From Umezawaea endophytica (GTDB lineage: Bacteria; Actinomycetota; Actinomycetes; Mycobacteriales; Pseudonocardiaceae): 64,000 nucleotides of DNA. A program made the position numbers and the translations under genes. How positions within the stretch are numbered: position 1 is the first letter of the stretch; each line of letters opens with the position of its first letter. The notes below the pieces were generated by a model. The model made no database searches and had not been told where the DNA came from. It was given only the letters and a program-made list of their open reading frames with translations. The stretch spans positions 62,001-126,000 of the forward strand of contig NZ_JANYMP010000020.1 of assembly GCF_025061645.1 (NCBI RefSeq), read 5' to 3'. This document shows positions 60,403 through 64,000 of the stretch, piece by piece.

Positions 60403-61241
60403 CGGGGCCTTCCACTACTCCGGGCGCGGTTCGACCGCGCGCCTACTGACAACGGGTACTCGTCGCCGACGGGTGGCCGCAAGCGCCCGGCCGAGGTCAA
60501 CCCCATCAGCTCACTGAGCGCGCGGGCCACCATCTCAGGTCGCCCAAGGCAATCGCCCAACCAGAAGCTCACCACCGCGCGGGACCCCTCGATCGGCCCA
60601 ACGGCCACGGAGGTGGGCGACTCCCCGTGCACGACCATCCGGCCGAACGGCGCAAGCACCGCCAACGACTGCGGGAACGCGACACCGCCGACCGGGGACA
60701 GCACGACGTCGACCGGGTGACCGCCGTTCACGGCCAGCAGCCGGTCGCACAGCCCGTCCGGGTCGGCGTCGACGGCCACGTCCGCGCCGACCGTCGTCGC
60801 GTACTTCCGCCGCGAGGCCGTGTCGGCGACCGCGATGACCTGGCCCGCGCAGAAGCTGCGGGCGAGCTGCACGGCCAGCGCGCCGACCTGGCTCGCCGCG
60901 TCGTGGACCACGACCGCCTCGTCCGGTCTGAGGTGGGCGCACGTGCGGAGCAGGTGCCACGCCGTCACGCCGGGGCCCGCCAGCACGAGCGCCTGGGCGT
61001 CGGTGATCTCGGCGGGCACCGGGAACAGCAGCCGTTCCGGCGCGCTGACCAGGTGGGAGTCCTCCGCCGCGACGCCGAGGGCGACGACCCGGCGGCCGTC
61101 GGAGGTGGTCCCGACGACGCCGCACGGCCCCGCCAGGTCGACCCGGACCACCTCGTGGCCGGGCAGCGTCGCCCGTGTCGCACCCATCCCGCGAGCCAAC
61201 CGCGTGACCGGCGCCACGGTGAAGTACGGAGAACACGACAA
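60399..61241 (-). CDS. MDR-type oxidoreductase with truncated N-terminal domain
   Basis: About 280 residues if the TTG at 61241 is used. The NAD(P)-binding half is normal (AVVVHDAASQVGALAVQLARSF, about 125), but the GroES-like half is short: LPGHEVVRVDLAGPCGVVG at residue 27 is where residue 60 or so would be in the family. ATG at codon 19 (61187) is an alternative start. No ribosome site supports either. Its stop overlaps the molybdopterin oxidoreductase start (ATGA), so it heads a three-gene operon. Possibly a functional minimal reductase or a damaged gene. Confidence 0.65.
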   Translation of the reverse strand: MSCSPYFTVAPVTRLARGMGATRATLPGHEVVRVDLAGPCGVVGTTSDGRRVVALGVAAEDSHLVSAPERLLFPVPAEITDAQALVLAGPGVTAWHLLRTCAHLRPDEAVVVHDAASQVGALAVQLARSFCAGQVIAVADTASRRKYATTVGADVAVDADPDGLCDRLLAVNGGHPVDVVLSPVGGVAFPQSLAVLAPFGRMVVHGESPTSVAVGPIEGSRAVVSFWLGDCLGRPEMVARALSELMGLTSAGRLRPPVGDEYPLSVGARSNRARSSGRPR

Positions 61242-61253
61242 CTAAGGAGTGAC

Positions 61254-61284
61254 TTGACCTTCCCCCTGGAGGAAGGCCCACGGT
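61254..61284 (+). promoter_or_regulatory. MerR-type promoter with a downstream ribosome site and orphan start codon
   Basis: TTGACC (61254-61259), 19-base spacer, CACGGT (61279-61284), with the dyad CCTTCC-N7-GGAAGG centred in the spacer: the geometry of MerR-family-activated promoters. AAGGAG and an ATG (61307) follow, but the frame from that ATG (MEQIDTGGFAGGSRP...) runs antisense into the LuxR-type gene. No adjacent MerR gene is seen. Confidence 0.6.
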
Positions 61285-61402
61285 GATCAGGACGAAGGAG
61301 ACGACCATGGAACAGATCGATACCGGCGGGTTCGCGGGCGGTTCGAGGCCGCTGCGCTGGGCGGCCTCGGCCGTGCGCCACCTGCTCGGGCTGCTGCGCC
61401 GG

Positions 61403-64000
61403 TCAGGGCATCGAGTCCAGGACGCGGGCGAGTTCGAGGCGGGACGAGACGTGCAGCTTGCCGAAGATCCTCGACAGGTAGACCTCGATCGTCCGGGGGC
61501 TGTAGTGCAGCGCGGCGGCGATGTCCCGGTTGCGCATGCCCTGCTGCACCAGCCGGGCGACGTTGTCCTCGGCAGGGGTCAGCAGGCCGGGCGCCTTCGC
61601 CCGCGCCCTCGGCACCTTCGCGCCCAGCTCGCGCAGCCGCGTGCCCGCCTGCCTGCGCTGGCCGTGCACGCCGAGCCGCTGGAAGGTCGTGTAGGCCTCG
61701 GCCAGGTGGTCGACGGCGCCGCCGTCGACCAGGCCGAGCGCGAGCTGCGCGCGGGCCTTCTCGAACTCCAGGCCGCCCGTCGCCGCCTCGTCGACCGCGC
61801 TCCGCAGGAGGTCCGCGTCCTGCTCGACCATGCCCGTGACGCGCAGGTACGTGGCCCGCGTCCAGGGGGCTCCGCGCAGTTCGTAGACCTCCCGGAACCG
61901 GTCGGACTCGTACCGCGCGCGGTCGGTGTCGCCGCGGGCCAGGTCGATCTCGATCATCCGGCCGAGCAGGACGCAGCTATACGCGGCCTTGCCCAGCTCG
62001 TCGACGGCCGTCGTGACCACGTGCCGCGCGCCGTCGACGTCGCCGCGCGCGGCCAGGTAGCCGGCGAGCGCCATCGCGTAGAGGCGGGACATCGTCGGGC
62101 TGACGGGCGCGGCCGTCGATGCCAGCCGGGCGGCGATGTCGAGTTCACCGCGCCACGTCCTGATCTCCAGTTCGATGGCCCGCACGCCCTCCAGCAGCAT
62201 CAGTTCCTGCCGGGTGCCCAGTTCCGCGGTGGCCCGGCCGAGCCGGTCGACGCAGGCGTCCCACCGGCCGCCGAGCCAGTCCAGCGCGACCCTCGTGACC
62301 TGGAGTTCGCCGCGGAAGGCCGTCTCGCCGACGTCGTCGACGAGCAGTTCGGCGCGGCGCAGCCGCCAGGTCGCGTCGTGCACCAGCCCGGACAGCGCAG
62401 CCGTGGAGGCGCACACCGCGAGCGCCTGGAGTTCCAACGCGGGCTGGCCGTCGCTGGACCGCAGGGCGCGGTTCGCGTACTCGACCGTCTTCTCGTGCTG
62501 GAACAGCATCGACGCGACCATCGCCAACTGCTCGAAGACGACCACCCCCTCGGCGGGGGCGAACGCGGGCAGGGCTTCGATCCGTTCGCTCTCGGCCAGC
62601 GCGTCGTCGTAGCGGCCGGTGAACACCAGCAGCAGCGCCCGCTGCGCCAGCACGGCGGGCGACCCGGCGCCCGCGCGGATCTCGTCGTCGGCCAGCCGCA
62701 GGGCCTCGTCCAGCCTGCCGACGGCGAACAGGCTGCTGAGCACCGCGGTCGTGACCCGGTCGCGGTCCGGCCCGGCGGGCAGCACGGCGAGCGCGGCCAG
62801 CCCCGGTTCGACCGCCGCCGCGGGGCGGGAGGCCCGCGCGAGCACCCGGCAGCGCAGTGCCAGCAGCTCGGCGTGCCGCGGCGAGCCCTCGGGCACGAGC
62901 GGCAGGGCGCTCTCGCACAGCGAGGCCGCCGTCTCCGGCGCGGTCGTCCGCGCGAGCGCCGCCGCCTCGGTGAGCACCCGCACGGCCAACTCGTCACCGG
63001 GCTCCGCCGACTCGGCCAGGTGCCAGGCGAGCCGCAGGAGGTCGACCGGCAGGCCCTTCTCCCGGTCGTCCAGCAGGCGCGCGCCGACCAGCCCGTGCAG
63101 TCGCCTCCGCTGCGCCGGTCCGACCTCCTGGTAGAGGGCTTCGCCGACCAGGGCGTGGGAGAAGCGGTAGCCGCGGTCGTCGTCGCGCACCAGGACGTGC
63201 GCGCGCAGCAGGTCGTCGAAGGCCGTCGCGACCGTGGCGTCCGGCAGGGCCGCGACGGTCGCGAGCAGCCCGATCTGGTCGAGCCGCACCCGGCGCAGGA
63301 TCGACACGGCCCGCGCCACCGCGCGGGCGTCCGGTTCCAGCGGCGCGACCCGGCGCAGCACGGCGTCCGCGCGGGTGAGCCGGATGGCGTCGGGCAGCGC
63401 GGTGAGCCGGGCGCGGTCGCCGTCGATCGCGACGAAGTCCAGTTCCCGCAACGACCTGGCGATCTCCGTGGCGAAGAACGGGTTGCCGTCCGCACGCAGC
63501 CGGACCTCCCGCGCGAGCGCTTCGTCCACCGGCGAGTCCAGCACCTCCCGCACGACGTGGCCGATGTCGTCGTCCGACAACGGCGCCAACGCGATCCGCC
63601 GCACCTCGGCGTGCCGTTCAAGGCGGTCCGCGAGTTCCGAACGGTCGTAGGACCGGGCGGCGGCGAGCACCGCCAACGGCGCCGCAGCCAGCCTGCGCAA
63701 CACCACGGCCAGCAGCGCCACCGAGTCGTCATCCAGGTGGTCCAGGTCGTCCAACACCAACACCACGGGCCCGCTGGCGGTCAACCCGGTCAACAGTCGA
63801 GCGACCAACTCGCACGAACGACCAAACGTACTGGGCTCAGTCAGATCCATCGCCGCCAGCGCGGCCCGCCGCACCTCATCGAGGTCACCAAAGCCGCCGG
63901 AGCTGCCAGCGCCACCGGAGGCGCTAGAGCCTCCAGGGCCGCCGAGGCCACCGGGTCCGCCAGGGCCGCCGAAACCGCTGGAGCCACCGAAGCCACCGGA
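61403..64000 (-). CDS. LuxR-family regulator with AAA-type ATPase domain (5' end outside the window)
   Basis: At least 865 residues of a large LAL-type regulator. Visible are Walker B (VVLVLDDLDHLDDDSVALL), ATPase C-terminal parts, a long TPR-like region, and the C-terminal LuxR HTH (LLTPAEDNVARLVQQGMRNRDIAAALHYSPRTIEVYLSRIFGKL). The Walker A part lies beyond the right edge. Codons 64000-63875, in frame, encode about 40 residues of Gly/Ser/Pro (repeats such as GGFGGSSGFGGPGGPGG), an unusual insert in the ATPase half. Such regulators activate secondary-metabolite or sugar genes. Confidence 0.9.
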   Translation of the reverse strand, partial: SGGFGGSSGFGGPGGPGGLGGPGGSSASGGAGSSGGFGDLDEVRRAALAAMDLTEPSTFGRSCELVARLLTGLTASGPVVLVLDDLDHLDDDSVALLAVVLRRLAAAPLAVLAAARSYDRSELADRLERHAEVRRIALAPLSDDDIGHVVREVLDSPVDEALAREVRLRADGNPFFATEIARSLRELDFVAIDGDRARLTALPDAIRLTRADAVLRRVAPLEPDARAVARAVSILRRVRLDQIGLLATVAALPDATVATAFDDLLRAHVLVRDDDRGYRFSHALVGEALYQEVGPAQRRRLHGLVGARLLDDREKGLPVDLLRLAWHLAESAEPGDELAVRVLTEAAALARTTAPETAASLCESALPLVPEGSPRHAELLALRCRVLARASRPAAAVEPGLAALAVLPAGPDRDRVTTAVLSSLFAVGRLDEALRLADDEIRAGAGSPAVLAQRALLLVFTGRYDDALAESERIEALPAFAPAEGVVVFEQLAMVASMLFQHEKTVEYANRALRSSDGQPALELQALAVCASTAALSGLVHDATWRLRRAELLVDDVGETAFRGELQVTRVALDWLGGRWDACVDRLGRATAELGTRQELMLLEGVRAIELEIRTWRGELDIAARLASTAAPVSPTMSRLYAMALAGYLAARGDVDGARHVVTTAVDELGKAAYSCVLLGRMIEIDLARGDTDRARYESDRFREVYELRGAPWTRATYLRVTGMVEQDADLLRSAVDEAATGGLEFEKARAQLALGLVDGGAVDHLAEAYTTFQRLGVHGQRRQAGTRLRELGAKVPRARAKAPGLLTPAEDNVARLVQQGMRNRDIAAALHYSPRTIEVYLSRIFGKLHVSSRLELARVLDSMP

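Overview
The window is chromosomal DNA of a high-GC actinomycete. A filamentous Pseudonocardiales member (Saccharothrix, Actinosynnema or Lentzea type) fits best. The reasons are an SsgB-like sporulation protein, a WhiB3/WhiD-like protein, a SigF partner-switching locus, the pgsA-gcvH-garA-ftsR-DUF151-merR-gcvP block known from mycobacteria and relatives, GTG/TTG starts, 4-base GTGA/ATGA overlaps, and twin-arginine and lipobox signals. The family placement is inference.

Layout. 1-4.3 kb: the start of ruvC (leftward) behind a LexA box, a GGDEF diguanylate cyclase with a coupled cupin, an SDR and a Tat-type serine beta-lactamase-fold protein. 4.4-10.2 kb: a LacI regulator, two overlapping CNNM/CorC membrane proteins, an MFS transporter and an ArsR-type regulator. 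10.2-17.5 kb: a frameshifted pseudogene, an O-acetyltransferase, a solute-binding/vWA protein, SsgB, a WYL regulator facing a DUF3224 gene across a perfect operator, DUF427 and DUF899. 17.7-25.3 kb: gcvP behind a tandem glycine riboswitch, MerR, DUF151 nuclease, FtsR, GarA, GcvH and a CDP-alcohol phosphatidyltransferase, all leftward. 25.3-26.1 kb: a gene-poor stretch with a decayed 18-bp minisatellite.

26.1-39.9 kb: a P-type ATPase, a PaiB-like protein, then the SigF module (STAS antagonist, ATPase-STAS fusion, anti-sigma, SigF) with WhiB, DUF5709 and a pyruvate-oxidase-type enzyme. Several neighbours carry GNGT-N16/17-GGGTA promoters of the SigF/SigB type, so the module probably controls them. 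Next come an M50 peptidase, a PLP decarboxylase, an AraC regulator, a TPR protein that seems to lack its HTH half, and a DUF4383 membrane protein. 39.9-40.6 kb: a compact leftward array of tRNA genes (Arg-ACG, Glu-CTC, an aberrant Trp-like and an aberrant His-like gene) and a tiny peptide gene with its own promoter and terminator.

40.6-47.3 kb: a PucR regulator divergent from agmatinase and a catalytically degenerate ThDP-enzyme homologue, two coupled transglutaminase-like proteins and a quinone oxidoreductase. 47.3-51.7 kb: the best candidate for an undescribed system, a stand-alone TIR protein divergent from a 1293-residue TIR-NACHT-helical-repeat protein. The two share a 49-bp promoter region with a perfect 16-bp palindrome at its centre, which suggests an immune, NLR-like module. 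51.7-64 kb: three stacked hairpins, an ECF sigma/anti-sigma pair and a separate anti-sigma-like protein without the zinc motif, DUF1996, LacI, and a leftward operon (oxidoreductase, molybdopterin oxidoreductase, acyl-CoA ligase). The window ends inside a large LuxR-type ATPase regulator that has a glycine-rich insert.
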